Positions 33,848 through 43,491 of a stretch of DNA of 64,000 nucleotides are shown here, piece after piece. A program made the translations under genes and the position numbers. Positions within the stretch are counted from its first letter, which is position 1, and the number at the start of each line of letters is the position of its first letter. The DNA lies in the NCBI GenBank assembly GCA_002684495.1, contig NYVG01000002.1, forward strand, positions 120,970-184,969, given 5' to 3'. Below the pieces are notes generated by a model that did no database searches, had not been told where the DNA came from, and saw only the letters and a list, made by a program, of their open reading frames with translations. The DNA is from Gammaproteobacteria bacterium. GTDB lineage: Bacteria; Pseudomonadota; Gammaproteobacteria; Pseudomonadales; Azotimanducaceae.

Positions 33848-35239
33848 GTGCTGACCATGCTCGATACTTTCCAGTCTTTTACCACCACATTCGCCGATCT
33901 GGCCTGGGGCCCATGGCTGCTTTGGTTATTACTCGGCGGCGGTTTTTATTTTCTGGTGCGCGCGCGCTTTACGCCCTTTCGATATCTTGGCCATGCTATC
34001 GATTTGCTGCGCGGCAAATACGACAACCCAGATCACCCGGGCCACATCAGTCACTTCAGTGCCCTGTCTGCAGCATTAGCAGGCACCATCGGTATGGGGA
34101 ACATTGCCGGTGTCGCCCTAGCAATACAAATCGGTGGCCCAGGGGCTATTTTTTGGATGTGGATGACCGCCATCTTGGGTATTGCCACAAAGTTTTTTAC
34201 CTGCACTTTGGCCGTTATGTATCGCGGCAAAGACGACGCCGGAGAACTGCAGGGCGGGCCGATGTACGTTATTCGTGAAGCTCTACCAAAACGCTTCCAC
34301 TTCCTAGCTTTCTTCTTTGCCATCGTCGGTATGGTGGGCTGCTTGCCAGCATTGCAGGCCAATCAACTGATCCAGATTTTTCGCGACCTGGTATTTTTAG
34401 AGCAAGGCCTTATTGCTCCCGGCGCCGATCCTTTTTACTACAACCTCGGCAGCGGCATCGTCCTTGCCGTGCTCACTGCCCTAGTTATCTTCGGCGGCCT
34501 TTCACGCATCGCCCGCACAGCAACGGTACTGGTGCCGTTTATGGCGGCCCTCTATCTCGCCACCATAATCATCGCGCTATTGATGAATGCCGAGCAGGTA
34601 CCTACCGCCTTCGCTTTTATCATGACTGACGCATTTTCTGGTGACGCGGTAGCAGGCGGCAGCCTGCTAGCGGTGATGATTTATGGTGTACAGCGTGGGG
34701 CATACAGTAATGAAGCCGGCATGGGTACCGAATCCCTAGTCCATGGGGCGGCCAAAACCGATCAACCGATTCGCCAAGGCCTGGTCGCAATGATCGGGCC
34801 AATTATCGACACCATGATCATCTGCACCGCCACAGCCTTGCTGATTTTAGTCGCCGGCACCTGGCAGGGGGCGGAAGCCGAGGGTGTGACCTTAACGGCA
34901 AATGCCTTTAGCAGTTTGCTTGGTCCCGTTGGTACTGTAATTATCTTTGCCTGTGTTCTGAGCTTTGCTACCACAACAATCTTCACCTATTCCTTTTACG
35001 GCTCCCAGTGCGCGAGTTTTGTTTTCGGCACCCGCCATCGAGCCAGCTATCAATGGGTATTTGTAGCATCAATCGTTTTGGTATCTGTAATGTCCATCGA
35101 AGCGACTGTCGGCTTAATCGACGGTTCCTTCGCCCTTATGGCTATCCCCACCATGGTCTCGGCTATCTGGCTAGCGCCTAAGGTTCTAGCCGAGGCGAAA
35201 ATTTACTGGAAGACACTGCCGAACCTAAAACCCAACTAG
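33848..35239 (+). CDS. Sodium:alanine/glycine symporter (AGCS family)
   Basis: 463 residues with about eleven membrane spans. The family signatures are FSALSAALAGTIGMGNIAGVALAIQIGGPGA (glycine-rich, substrate and sodium site), KFFTCTLAVMYR and YGVQRGAYSNEAGMGTESL. It would import alanine, serine or glycine with sodium ions, in keeping with a marine setting. The frame opens at GTG 33848; the ATG at 33857 is an equally good start. The alkylsulfatase gene begins 34 bases after its stop and could share the transcript. Confidence 0.93.
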   Translation: MLTMLDTFQSFTTTFADLAWGPWLLWLLLGGGFYFLVRARFTPFRYLGHAIDLLRGKYDNPDHPGHISHFSALSAALAGTIGMGNIAGVALAIQIGGPGAIFWMWMTAILGIATKFFTCTLAVMYRGKDDAGELQGGPMYVIREALPKRFHFLAFFFAIVGMVGCLPALQANQLIQIFRDLVFLEQGLIAPGADPFYYNLGSGIVLAVLTALVIFGGLSRIARTATVLVPFMAALYLATIIIALLMNAEQVPTAFAFIMTDAFSGDAVAGGSLLAVMIYGVQRGAYSNEAGMGTESLVHGAAKTDQPIRQGLVAMIGPIIDTMIICTATALLILVAGTWQGAEAEGVTLTANAFSSLLGPVGTVIIFACVLSFATTTIFTYSFYGSQCASFVFGTRHRASYQWVFVASIVLVSVMSIEATVGLIDGSFALMAIPTMVSAIWLAPKVLAEAKIYWKTLPNLKPN

Positions 35240-35273
35240 CTTCGGCACGCTAACACGCAAGGACCATCACGTT

Positions 35274-37205
35274 ATGCCTTATGAACCGTTACCCGAGGCG
35301 CTACGCGCAGCAAAGCCCGCAAGCGAACACACCCAAAGGGCCCAAGCCAAGGTGCGTGAGCAGCTAAACTTTGCCGACCGCCAAAGTTTCGACGACGCGG
35401 CAAAGGGTTTCATTGCCACTCTAGAGCCATTAACCCTGCAGCGCGACAATGGCCGGATCACTTACGACCTTGCGCGTATGTCATTCCTCGACCAAGAAGC
35501 GCCAGACACGGTAAATCCCAGCCTGTGGCGCCAAGCCCAGCTGAATGCCCAACATAACGGCCTATACGAGGTATGCGACGGACTGTATCAGGTGCGCTCT
35601 TTCGATATCGCTAACATGACCTTGATTCGGGGCAACAGCGGCTGGATTATTATCGACCCGCTGACCTCTAGCGAATCCTCTGCTGCGGCTTTGCAGTTAG
35701 CGAACGAGTATTTAGGTGAACGCCCCGTAGTGGCTGTCATCCACACCCACAGCCACGCCGATCACTTTGCAGGTGTGTTGGGCGTTATCAGCCACGATGA
35801 TGCCGCCAGCGGACGGGTTGCCGTCATCGCGCCCAAAGATTTCGTTAAAGAGTCACTTAACGAAAACGTGTTGGTGGGCAACGCCATGGCACGACGCTCT
35901 ACCTACATGTACGGCAACCTGCTGCCTGCCTCGCCTACCGGTTACGTCACTACCGGCCTTGGTGCGGCATTATCCATGGGCACGACTGGGTTTATCGTAC
36001 CCAATGACCTTGTCTGCGAAACCGGTGAGACGCGTTTAATTGATGGCATCGAATTCGAATTTCAGATGACCATGGGCACCGAGGCGCCGTCCGAGTTCGT
36101 ATTCTATCTACCCCAATTCAAAGCCCTGTGCATGTCGGAAATCACCTCCCACCATTTACACAACGTCTATACCCCTCGTGGTGCCCAAGTGCGCGACGCG
36201 TTAGCCTGGGCTGCGCAGATCAATGAATCGGTGGAACTGTTTGGCGAGCGGCTAGAGATTCAATTTGCCTCCCATCATTGGCCAATATGGGGGCGCGAAG
36301 CCGCCGTGGAGTATTTGCAGAACCAAAGAGACCTGTACAAATACATTCACGACCAGACCCTGCGCCTTGCCAATAAGGGTTATAACAAAGAAGAAATCGC
36401 CGAGCGGGTGAGCTTACCTAAATCATTGAGCGAAAAGTTCTATAACCGTGATTACTACGGCACAGTGCATCACAACAGTCGCGCCGTTTATGTGAAGTAT
36501 CTGGGATTTTTCGACGGCAACCCTGCCAACTTATATCCACTGCCACCTACGGAACAAGCTGTCCGATATCTGGATTTTATGGGCGGCGCAGATGCTGTCG
36601 TAGAGAAAGCACAAGACTGTTTCGCGGCCGGAGACTACCGCTGGGTCGCAGAGGTGCTCAATCATGTGGTTATGGCAGACCCCGAGCACATTGCTGGTCG
36701 CGCGCTGTTAGCCGACACCTATGAACAGTTGGGCTACCAATCAGAATCTGCGCCATGGCGAAACTTTTACCTCTGCGGCGCGCTGGAACTGCGCGAGGGA
36801 CTGCCTGAAACACGCAACTATGCGGCAAGCCCCGGCATGGCGGCGGGCATACCAATTGAAAATATTTTCCAAGTTATGGCTGTGCGTTTGCTACCGGGGC
36901 AGGCTGCAGTAAAAGATCTGCACCTACTGTTGCGTTTCAGTGATATTGAACGTGACTATGTGCTGCAAATAAAAAATGCGGTGCTGCACTATTTCGTTGC
37001 GACAGTTGCAAGCCAAACCGATGCGCAGTTGTCCCTAACCACCACGCACTTCAAGCAAATGATTATGGGCCAGACCAACGCCGGGGAGTTAATCGAGCAG
37101 CAGCAGCTTAAAGTCGAAGGCGATGTGAACGCGCTGTTGCGGCTGGGATCATTATTCGACCAATTTCCACGTCGCTATCCGCTGGTGACACCTAGGGAAC
37201 AATGA
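35274..37205 (+). CDS. Alkylsulfatase, metallo-beta-lactamase fold (SdsA/BDS1-like)
   Basis: 643 residues. The metallo-beta-lactamase domain (about 100-340) has the zinc motif IHTHSHADHFAG (His159, His161, Asp163, His164) and the later EFVFYLPQFKALCMSEI and FASHHWPIWG segments. The alkylsulfatase dimerisation domain (about 390-510) and a C-terminal SCP2-like domain (about 520-640) complete the SdsA1 architecture. Such enzymes remove sulfate from alkyl sulfates such as dodecyl sulfate. Many are exported, but no signal peptide is visible here, so it may be cytoplasmic. Followed closely by a carboxylesterase. Confidence 0.93.
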   Translation: MPYEPLPEALRAAKPASEHTQRAQAKVREQLNFADRQSFDDAAKGFIATLEPLTLQRDNGRITYDLARMSFLDQEAPDTVNPSLWRQAQLNAQHNGLYEVCDGLYQVRSFDIANMTLIRGNSGWIIIDPLTSSESSAAALQLANEYLGERPVVAVIHTHSHADHFAGVLGVISHDDAASGRVAVIAPKDFVKESLNENVLVGNAMARRSTYMYGNLLPASPTGYVTTGLGAALSMGTTGFIVPNDLVCETGETRLIDGIEFEFQMTMGTEAPSEFVFYLPQFKALCMSEITSHHLHNVYTPRGAQVRDALAWAAQINESVELFGERLEIQFASHHWPIWGREAAVEYLQNQRDLYKYIHDQTLRLANKGYNKEEIAERVSLPKSLSEKFYNRDYYGTVHHNSRAVYVKYLGFFDGNPANLYPLPPTEQAVRYLDFMGGADAVVEKAQDCFAAGDYRWVAEVLNHVVMADPEHIAGRALLADTYEQLGYQSESAPWRNFYLCGALELREGLPETRNYAASPGMAAGIPIENIFQVMAVRLLPGQAAVKDLHLLLRFSDIERDYVLQIKNAVLHYFVATVASQTDAQLSLTTTHFKQMIMGQTNAGELIEQQQLKVEGDVNALLRLGSLFDQFPRRYPLVTPREQ

Positions 37206-37238
37206 GGTTTTAGCCAACGCTATTGGGAGGAGAGAGTT

Positions 37239-38723
37239 ATGCAGACTGTATCAGTAACCTGTGAGGCAGGAGAAATCCAAGGCCGAGTCAAAGAGGACGC
37301 CCTTTTATTCGCTGGGATTCCCTACGCACAACCACCGGTGGGCAACTTGCGCTTTAAGGCGCCGCAGCCGTTGCGACCCTTTTCCGAACCCTTCCCAGCG
37401 CTGAAATTCGGTGCTGCAGCACCCCAGATTCCAAGCGGCGGCATGACCGATAGCGCTCCTGTTCGCTGGGACGAAGACTGTTTAACGTTGAATATTTCGG
37501 CCCCAATAGGGATTCAGGACGAAGCCCGCAAGCGCGCGGTTTTGGTATGGATTCATGGCGGCGGCTATCGCACCGGCCAAGGCGCAATCCCTTGGTATAA
37601 CGGTACCCGCTTTGCTCGAGATCAGGACATTGTCGTGGTCTCCATCAATTATCGACTTGGAGCTTTGGGTTTTGCTGACCTCACCCACCTCGGCGCAGAA
37701 TTTAAAACATCCAGCGTCAACGGCATGCTCGACCAAATCGCCGCACTGCAATGGGTGCAACGTAATATCAGCGCCTTCGGCGGCGACCCAACCAAGGTCA
37801 CCATTGCCGGCGAGAGTGCCGGAGCATTTAGCGTCGGCGCATTGATGGGTTGTCCGACAGCCAAGGGCTTGTTCACAAGGGCCATAGCACAAAGTGGCGC
37901 GGCCCAGCACACCCTCAATCCAGAAGCAGCGCAAACCGTCGGCAAGGCGTTCTGCGCACAGTTACAACAAGACAATGCTGTGGGGTTGCTGGGCGCTTCT
38001 GTAGAGGACATTCTCACCGCACAAAATGCAACCGCCGCCCAATTCGAATCCGGCGCCGGCGTGATCAGCAAATTGGGCACCAGTGTTTCGACGTTTTATC
38101 CAGTCCACAACACCGAACTGATGCCTGAGGATCCGCTACAGGCAATAAGATCTGGGAATGCCGCCAACGTTGAAGTGTTGATCGGCAGCAATAGCGACGA
38201 AACAACACTGTGGGGCCATGGCGACGTGGATGAGGCGAAACTGCAACGAATCGCCGCAGAGTTCAATGTGAGCGACGGCGTCGGCACCTATCAGGCCAAT
38301 CGTCCGGACGCTAATGCGGCCCACCTACTTGTCGCGCTGACCAGCGACCACATGTTCAGAATCCCAGGCATTCGTCTGGCTGAAGCTCAAATCGAGCATA
38401 CCCCTAACGTCTGGATGTATTTATTCGACTGGAAATCTAGAGCTTTCGAAGGGCGCTTGGGCGCAACCCACGCCCTAGAAATTCCCTTCGCCTTTAACAA
38501 TTTGGATCGCGCCGGCGTCGATGTTTTTATCGGACCTGGACCCATACCCCAACAGCTAGCCGATACCATGCATCACGCCTGGAGCGCCTTTATTAAGGAG
38601 GGCACGCCAAGCTGGCCAAGTTATACCCTAGCCCACCGTACAACAATGGTATTTAACGAAACCAGCACCACGGTGAACGACCCCATGAGCGAGGAACGGG
38701 CCATTTGGCAAGGCGTGCGCTGA
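37239..38723 (+). CDS. Type-B carboxylesterase
   Basis: 494 residues of the carboxylesterase/lipase (COesterase) fold. The start FAGIPYAQPPVGNLRFKAP and the DCLTLNI block are typical. IHGGGY forms the oxyanion hole, GESAGA holds the nucleophile Ser193, and a late His (THALEIPF) is the catalytic His. It hydrolyses carboxylic esters. The strong GGGAGGAGAG before the ATG and the 33-base gap to the alkylsulfatase suggest joint expression; together they could strip ester and sulfate groups from lipids or surfactants. No signal peptide. Confidence 0.93.
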   Translation: MQTVSVTCEAGEIQGRVKEDALLFAGIPYAQPPVGNLRFKAPQPLRPFSEPFPALKFGAAAPQIPSGGMTDSAPVRWDEDCLTLNISAPIGIQDEARKRAVLVWIHGGGYRTGQGAIPWYNGTRFARDQDIVVVSINYRLGALGFADLTHLGAEFKTSSVNGMLDQIAALQWVQRNISAFGGDPTKVTIAGESAGAFSVGALMGCPTAKGLFTRAIAQSGAAQHTLNPEAAQTVGKAFCAQLQQDNAVGLLGASVEDILTAQNATAAQFESGAGVISKLGTSVSTFYPVHNTELMPEDPLQAIRSGNAANVEVLIGSNSDETTLWGHGDVDEAKLQRIAAEFNVSDGVGTYQANRPDANAAHLLVALTSDHMFRIPGIRLAEAQIEHTPNVWMYLFDWKSRAFEGRLGATHALEIPFAFNNLDRAGVDVFIGPGPIPQQLADTMHHAWSAFIKEGTPSWPSYTLAHRTTMVFNETSTTVNDPMSEERAIWQGVR

Positions 38724-39803
38724 TTACCTTAAGAATTCGTCAGCGTGCAGATCCAGTGCGTGGCGGGCATGACGCTGGGCCATAGTGGTAAACATCCGGT
38801 CTCCACGCTCAGTACGCTCCACAATCATAGACGCAACAACGGTCACCGCGAATCCAGCAAAAGCACCATAGCGGTAGGCTTGCCAACATTCGGGCCACGG
38901 AAAATTCGTCACCCCCGAGGCACACAGAGCATCAAAGTATCCCCGCACCAATTGCTCCTCAACTGGTGCGCGACCCGCAGAGGTAAGCCCTGCGCCAATG
39001 AAATACGCCACATCACTCAGCGGTGAACCTAGGGTAATGCTCTGCCAATCTACTGCCGCAACATCAATGCTTGAGTCATTGCTACTGAACAGCAGGTTAT
39101 CCAGCCGATAGTCCACATGAATCAGCGAAAATACGTCGGGCAGCCCATCAGCCACCAGCGGCGAATCATCGTTCTCGCCCAATTGCTGAATAATGCGGCA
39201 CTCATCATCCGCCAACTCGGCACCATAACGATCGACAAAGCCTGGCAGTTGCGCACGGTAAAGATCGCGGGTGGCGGTCGCTGGACGCCCCTCGCCATTG
39301 TATAACCAGGTCAAGTCCGCCAGGCTTGAGTCGCACCAACTCGGCCCATGCAGGCCGACTAATTGACTAAGTGCCGCCGCTGCTGTCTGGGCATCACAGC
39401 CGCGCAGTTGATCGCCTTGCTGAGCTGGCGCCAAGTCTTCCAGCAGCAGAAAAAACTCCGGTCCCTCGCCTTCAATCTCGGCAAAATAACATCGCGGCGT
39501 ACGAACGCTTAAACGATTTTGTAACTGTTGATAAAAGCGCACCTCTTTCAAGAAGTTTTGTAACGCAACGCCCGTGGCACGACTGCTTGGATCGTCGGAA
39601 GGGAACTTGCCCACCAAACTGCTGGGCGCATCGGCAGACGCGTTCGCATAATCAAAGGTGTAGCGAATGCACTTGCCAATTTGCCCGGTACCCACGCGCT
39701 GAGCCGTAAAATCGCGAACCTCGGCATCGATACCGATGGCTTGAAAACACTGATTAAACCAACCTGCATCGATGGACTGTTCATTGGGAATCTGCGGCAT
39801 CAT
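38724..39803 (-). CDS. Kinase-like phosphotransferase (APH/ecdysteroid-kinase-like)
   Basis: 359 residues of the aminoglycoside-phosphotransferase/EcKL superfamily. The N-lobe has VGTGQIGKCIRYTF and a Lys in SLVGKFPS. The C-lobe has the catalytic loop LIHVDYRLDNLLF (Asp as base, Asn for metal) and the metal Asp in VAAVDWQSITLGS. Related genes in lipid- and steroid-degrading bacteria sit beside acyl-CoA genes and act on unknown hydroxyl compounds. GGAGG before the ATG is well placed. Its stop abuts that of the carboxylesterase, end to end. Confidence 0.85.
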   Translation of the reverse strand: MMPQIPNEQSIDAGWFNQCFQAIGIDAEVRDFTAQRVGTGQIGKCIRYTFDYANASADAPSSLVGKFPSDDPSSRATGVALQNFLKEVRFYQQLQNRLSVRTPRCYFAEIEGEGPEFFLLLEDLAPAQQGDQLRGCDAQTAAAALSQLVGLHGPSWCDSSLADLTWLYNGEGRPATATRDLYRAQLPGFVDRYGAELADDECRIIQQLGENDDSPLVADGLPDVFSLIHVDYRLDNLLFSSNDSSIDVAAVDWQSITLGSPLSDVAYFIGAGLTSAGRAPVEEQLVRGYFDALCASGVTNFPWPECWQAYRYGAFAGFAVTVVASMIVERTERGDRMFTTMAQRHARHALDLHADEFLR

Positions 39804-39805
39804 GT

Positions 39806-41308
39806 CTAACCTCCAGTCGCCAAGCGCGCATCAAACAGCGGCGCCGCGGGGGTAAAACGCTGCCTGTGTTTTGCAACGGCAGCTTGAATTCGCGCGACGA
39901 TCTCGGGATTCGCCCCAGCAACATCAAAGCGCTCTGAGGGGTCGCGGTGCAGGTTGTACAGTACTGGCTGTTCATGTTCGGTGCGCTCCGGGGGCAGGCC
40001 ATAGGCGCCCTCGGTCACAAAGTGCAGTTTCCATGGCCCCAAGCGATAAGCATAGAGCACGCCGGCACGGTAATAAGCCAGTTCATTACGCGGACTCGGC
40101 GCCTTACCAAACAGCGCCTCTGTCAGATCCTTGCCGTCGACACCGGTAGCCACATCACTGCCTACAAGGGACATTACGGTGGGAAACACATCCAAAGCCG
40201 AACCGATATCGCTCACTACCCCCGGCGGTAACTTACCCGGCCAGGAAAAAACTGTCGGCACACGCATTCCACCTTCAAAGGTGGTGCCCTTGCCGTCTCG
40301 CAGCAATCCGGCACGACCGCCCTCTTCATTCATAGTCAGCCACGGGCCATTATCGCTACTAAAAATGACTAGCGTATTGTCCTCAATACCCGCAGCGCGC
40401 AGCGCTTTACGAATTTCCCCAACGCTCCAATCGATTTCTTCTACCACGTCGCCGTAGCGGCCGCCGATACTTTTGCCCACAAAATCAGAACTGCGGAACA
40501 ACGGCGTATGCGGCATGGTGTAGGGCAAATAGACGAAAAACGGCTGCTGCCGATTGCGCTTAATAAACTCCACCGCCGCCTCGGTGTAGCGTTTGGTCAA
40601 ATTCGCCTGCAGCGTGGGTTGTTCTACCGAATCAACAAACTCACCATTGCGCCGCTGGCTTTTAATCAGCGGTGTTGCATAGTCTTGTTCTTGGGGATTT
40701 GCGTATTTCTGTGCGCGCCGGGCCATGGATTCGGCACGGGCTTCATTATCCCCACGCTGGGACATTGCAACCAATTCCTCGAAACCAGGCTCTCCGACCC
40801 AATCCATATCATTGGAATACGGTACCCCCAGCCATTCATCAAACCCGTGCCGCGTGGGCAAGGCATGGGGTGCATCACCTAGGTGCCATTTGCCGAACAT
40901 GCCGGTGCGATATCCGCGTTGTTGTAATGCTTCAGCCAGTGTGACCTCTACATCGGGCAGCCCACCCGGCTCATTCGGAAAGTAAACCCGTATTAAGCGG
41001 CCATACAATCCGGTGCGCAGCGGTAAACGCCCGGTTAGTAGTGCTCCTCTACTGGGGGAGCACACCGGCGCAGCAACATAAAAATCTGTCCAGCGCTGGC
41101 CATTGCGCGCTAGATCGTCAATGTGGGGAGTGCGGATGTAGGGATGCCCATAGCTTTGCACATCGCCGTAGCCGAGGTCATCAGCAAACAAAATAACGAT
41201 ATTGGGCGGGGCGACAAGCCTCGCCTCTGGCGCCAGAGCCGTCCCAGCAAACGCACCGTTAAATCCCCACAGCCATAAACCGAACACGATCGCGAGCCGC
41301 AGCATCAT
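39806..41308 (-). CDS. Exported arylsulfatase (type I)
   Basis: 500 residues with a signal peptide (about 1-22). NIVILFADDLGYGDVQSYG gives the first calcium ligands, CSPSRGALLTGR the modification signature (Cys83 to formylglycine), GKWHLGD and LVIFSSDNGPW the remaining active site. It is a periplasmic sulfate-ester hydrolase, distinct in length and N-terminus from the island sulfatase at 18488-20176. It lies two bases upstream of the phosphotransferase gene, so these two form an operon. Substrate unknown; the sequence looks closest to exo-acting carbohydrate or aryl sulfatases. Confidence 0.93.
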   Translation of the reverse strand: MMLRLAIVFGLWLWGFNGAFAGTALAPEARLVAPPNIVILFADDLGYGDVQSYGHPYIRTPHIDDLARNGQRWTDFYVAAPVCSPSRGALLTGRLPLRTGLYGRLIRVYFPNEPGGLPDVEVTLAEALQQRGYRTGMFGKWHLGDAPHALPTRHGFDEWLGVPYSNDMDWVGEPGFEELVAMSQRGDNEARAESMARRAQKYANPQEQDYATPLIKSQRRNGEFVDSVEQPTLQANLTKRYTEAAVEFIKRNRQQPFFVYLPYTMPHTPLFRSSDFVGKSIGGRYGDVVEEIDWSVGEIRKALRAAGIEDNTLVIFSSDNGPWLTMNEEGGRAGLLRDGKGTTFEGGMRVPTVFSWPGKLPPGVVSDIGSALDVFPTVMSLVGSDVATGVDGKDLTEALFGKAPSPRNELAYYRAGVLYAYRLGPWKLHFVTEGAYGLPPERTEHEQPVLYNLHRDPSERFDVAGANPEIVARIQAAVAKHRQRFTPAAPLFDARLATGG

Positions 41309-41368
41309 TCCGTTTCCCCCTCTCTTTACACCCCCAACACTACTGCGAAACTAGAGCGTAAGTCACCC

Positions 41369-42271
41369 TCAATCCGGGTAGCCATCCAAGCTTTTATGCA
41401 ATCCCTCTAGCAATTGGCTGACACAGGCGCTGAGCATGACAAAGTCGGCATCGTGCTTGGCCAGTGGATCGTCCATCGGCTCGTCGGGCATGGATTCCTG
41501 ATCGGCTAGTCTGAGTTTGCGCACCACCAAGTCAGCGTCCAATACCAAACGAAATACCTGATCAAAGTTTAAGCCGAGGCGATCAACGGTAAGCCCCTCG
41601 GTGACATGCCGTCGCACCGCTGGATCGGCAAGATCAATATCCAACCAGTTTACTGTTGCTGCGACATCGCTGGGATCGCGCATACGGCACTCGCGACCGA
41701 GCGAAAACGAATCTACCCTTGACTGCAAGAACACCCGTGTGAGCAAATCTAGAACCGGACGCCGGTGCACTAACGGCGCGAAATGCAGGCTGACCATAGC
41801 CCGACCAAGATTATCAAGAAAATATTCCGCCACTGTTTGCGAGGGAGTGCCTACGACCAGCAATTTTTGATCGCGCAAGAAAAAGGCCTGCACCCGATCT
41901 GACCGGGTTAGCGCTTGGGGCAACAACTGCGAATAGACTTCTTCTTTGAGTTCACGCTTCTCGGCTCGGTTTGGCTCACTTTGCATGCGCTGTTTAAACT
42001 CAGCAATGCGCTCCGCCAGCGCTTCCTTTACCGCCGCCGCGGGCAATACTCGGGTCTGCACGCGCAACTGCATCAAGTCGTTGCCAGCCAGACGTCGACA
42101 TAGCAGATCACCAGCATTTTCTAGCGGCGCTTCAAAACCGCCGCTACGTTCTGCAAATGCTCCGCAGGGTTTAAATTCTGCAGCCGCGAGCAGATCCGAC
42201 AGCGCTTCCTCGCTATCTGGCCATTCAGTTTGGATGCGATAGACACGAAAATTGCGAAAATTTGAATTCAC
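41369..42271 (-). CDS. rdgC: Recombination-associated protein RdgC
   Basis: 300 residues from a GTG at 42271, which has GGAG six bases upstream and gives the expected N-terminus (NFRVYRIQ) and length (303 in E. coli). RdgC is a ring-shaped nucleoid protein that binds double-stranded DNA and restrains RecA. Conserved features are AEFKPCGAF, LPAAAVKEALAERIAEFK, KRELKEEVYSQLLPQALTRS and the C-terminal DADFVMLSACVSQLLEGL. It is restricted to beta- and gammaproteobacteria, which supports the host assignment. The frame extends upstream to 42436 but without similarity. Confidence 0.95.
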   Translation of the reverse strand: MNSNFRNFRVYRIQTEWPDSEEALSDLLAAAEFKPCGAFAERSGGFEAPLENAGDLLCRRLAGNDLMQLRVQTRVLPAAAVKEALAERIAEFKQRMQSEPNRAEKRELKEEVYSQLLPQALTRSDRVQAFFLRDQKLLVVGTPSQTVAEYFLDNLGRAMVSLHFAPLVHRRPVLDLLTRVFLQSRVDSFSLGRECRMRDPSDVAATVNWLDIDLADPAVRRHVTEGLTVDRLGLNFDQVFRLVLDADLVVRKLRLADQESMPDEPMDDPLAKHDADFVMLSACVSQLLEGLHKSLDGYPD

Positions 42272-42420
42272 ATTAGCTCCAACAGTTATCTTTGCGGGCC
42301 TGATCCCGCGTTGAACTGCACAGTGTACTCCGAGCCGAACGGCTTTACTCTTGACGCCCCAACAATTGATTACCCACTCGGTCGAGGTATGATCGGGGCA
42401 TCGCATTCGAGGGGATACTG

Positions 42421-43491
42421 ATGACGCAAGATTCACAACAGCCGAATGGCGCGCTAATGACGACCCGCCGCAAGGTCATGCAATACGCTACTTTGCTTGG
42501 CGTGGGTTCCACCAGCTTGCTGCAATCGCGTGATTTAAAAGCAGCGATCGTTGATGGCAAAGAAGCCGCGGGATTAAACGATCCCTGGCCACAAATGCAG
42601 TACCGCAAATTAGGCAGAACTGGCCATAACAGCAGCCGCTTGATCTTCGGCTGCGGCGCTACCCTATCGCGCAGCCGACACGACGACCTGCTGAATCGTG
42701 CGTTCGACGCCGGGGTTAATACGTTCGATGTGGGTTATAAGCATTACTACAACAACGCAGAGCGCAACTTAGCGCCATTTTTAAAAACCCATCGTGACGA
42801 TATTTTTCTGATCTCCAAGGCTCAGGTGCCTGCCGGCATTGATTGGGACGAAACGATCACCGCGGCTCAGGCAAAAAAAGCTGCTCAAGGTTGGCTGGCT
42901 TTCTTAGATGAAAGCCTCACAGAAATGGGCATAGACCATGTCGATGCTTACTATTTTATGGGCCAAAACAACGTTTCGATTATGCGCAGCGAAGAACTGC
43001 ATCGTGCCTTTGAAGAAGCTAAGGCCGCAGGCAAGGTGGACTATTTAGGTGTTTCTACCCATGAAAACGCCGAGAATGTTTTGCAAGCCGCGATCGACAC
43101 CGGCGTATTTGACCTAGCCATGATTGCTATTACGCCTGGCGGTTGGTACGACTGGAACGATCGCTCTATTTTGCCTGGCTCACCTCCGATGAAAGACCTG
43201 CAGCCCTTATTGCAGAAAGCCAAGGAGCAAGGCATCGGTATCGTTGGCATGAAAGCCGGTCGCTATCTGGCCGGCCGCGCTTGGTTAGGCTGGGGCAATC
43301 CTAAGGCATTTGACGACTTCTACGAGCCTAAGCTCCTGCAAGCAAAACTATCAGAGTTCCAACGCAGCTACGCTTTCGTGCTCGAGCACGGTATCGACGC
43401 AGTCAACGCGGATATGCAAAGCCTACTGCATCTACAAGAGAACTTTATTGCGGCGGCCACATCGGCTGATTACTTCGAGCAAACCGCATAG
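42421..43491 (+). CDS. Aldo/keto reductase with twin-arginine-like leader
   Basis: 356 residues. The N-terminus has TTRRKVMQYATLLGVGS, resembling a Tat signal, so export after cofactor binding is possible. The barrel begins YRKLGRTGHNSSRLIFGCG. Expected AKR residues are NTFDVGYKHYY (Asp, Tyr) and FLISKA (Lys). The catalytic His of the usual LYYLH motif appears replaced: the segment reads DAYYFMGQNN. It may therefore have unusual chemistry. The ATG follows GAGGGG. Its stop touches the larC start (TAGATG), so the two genes are coupled. Confidence 0.85.
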   Translation: MTQDSQQPNGALMTTRRKVMQYATLLGVGSTSLLQSRDLKAAIVDGKEAAGLNDPWPQMQYRKLGRTGHNSSRLIFGCGATLSRSRHDDLLNRAFDAGVNTFDVGYKHYYNNAERNLAPFLKTHRDDIFLISKAQVPAGIDWDETITAAQAKKAAQGWLAFLDESLTEMGIDHVDAYYFMGQNNVSIMRSEELHRAFEEAKAAGKVDYLGVSTHENAENVLQAAIDTGVFDLAMIAITPGGWYDWNDRSILPGSPPMKDLQPLLQKAKEQGIGIVGMKAGRYLAGRAWLGWGNPKAFDDFYEPKLLQAKLSEFQRSYAFVLEHGIDAVNADMQSLLHLQENFIAAATSADYFEQTA

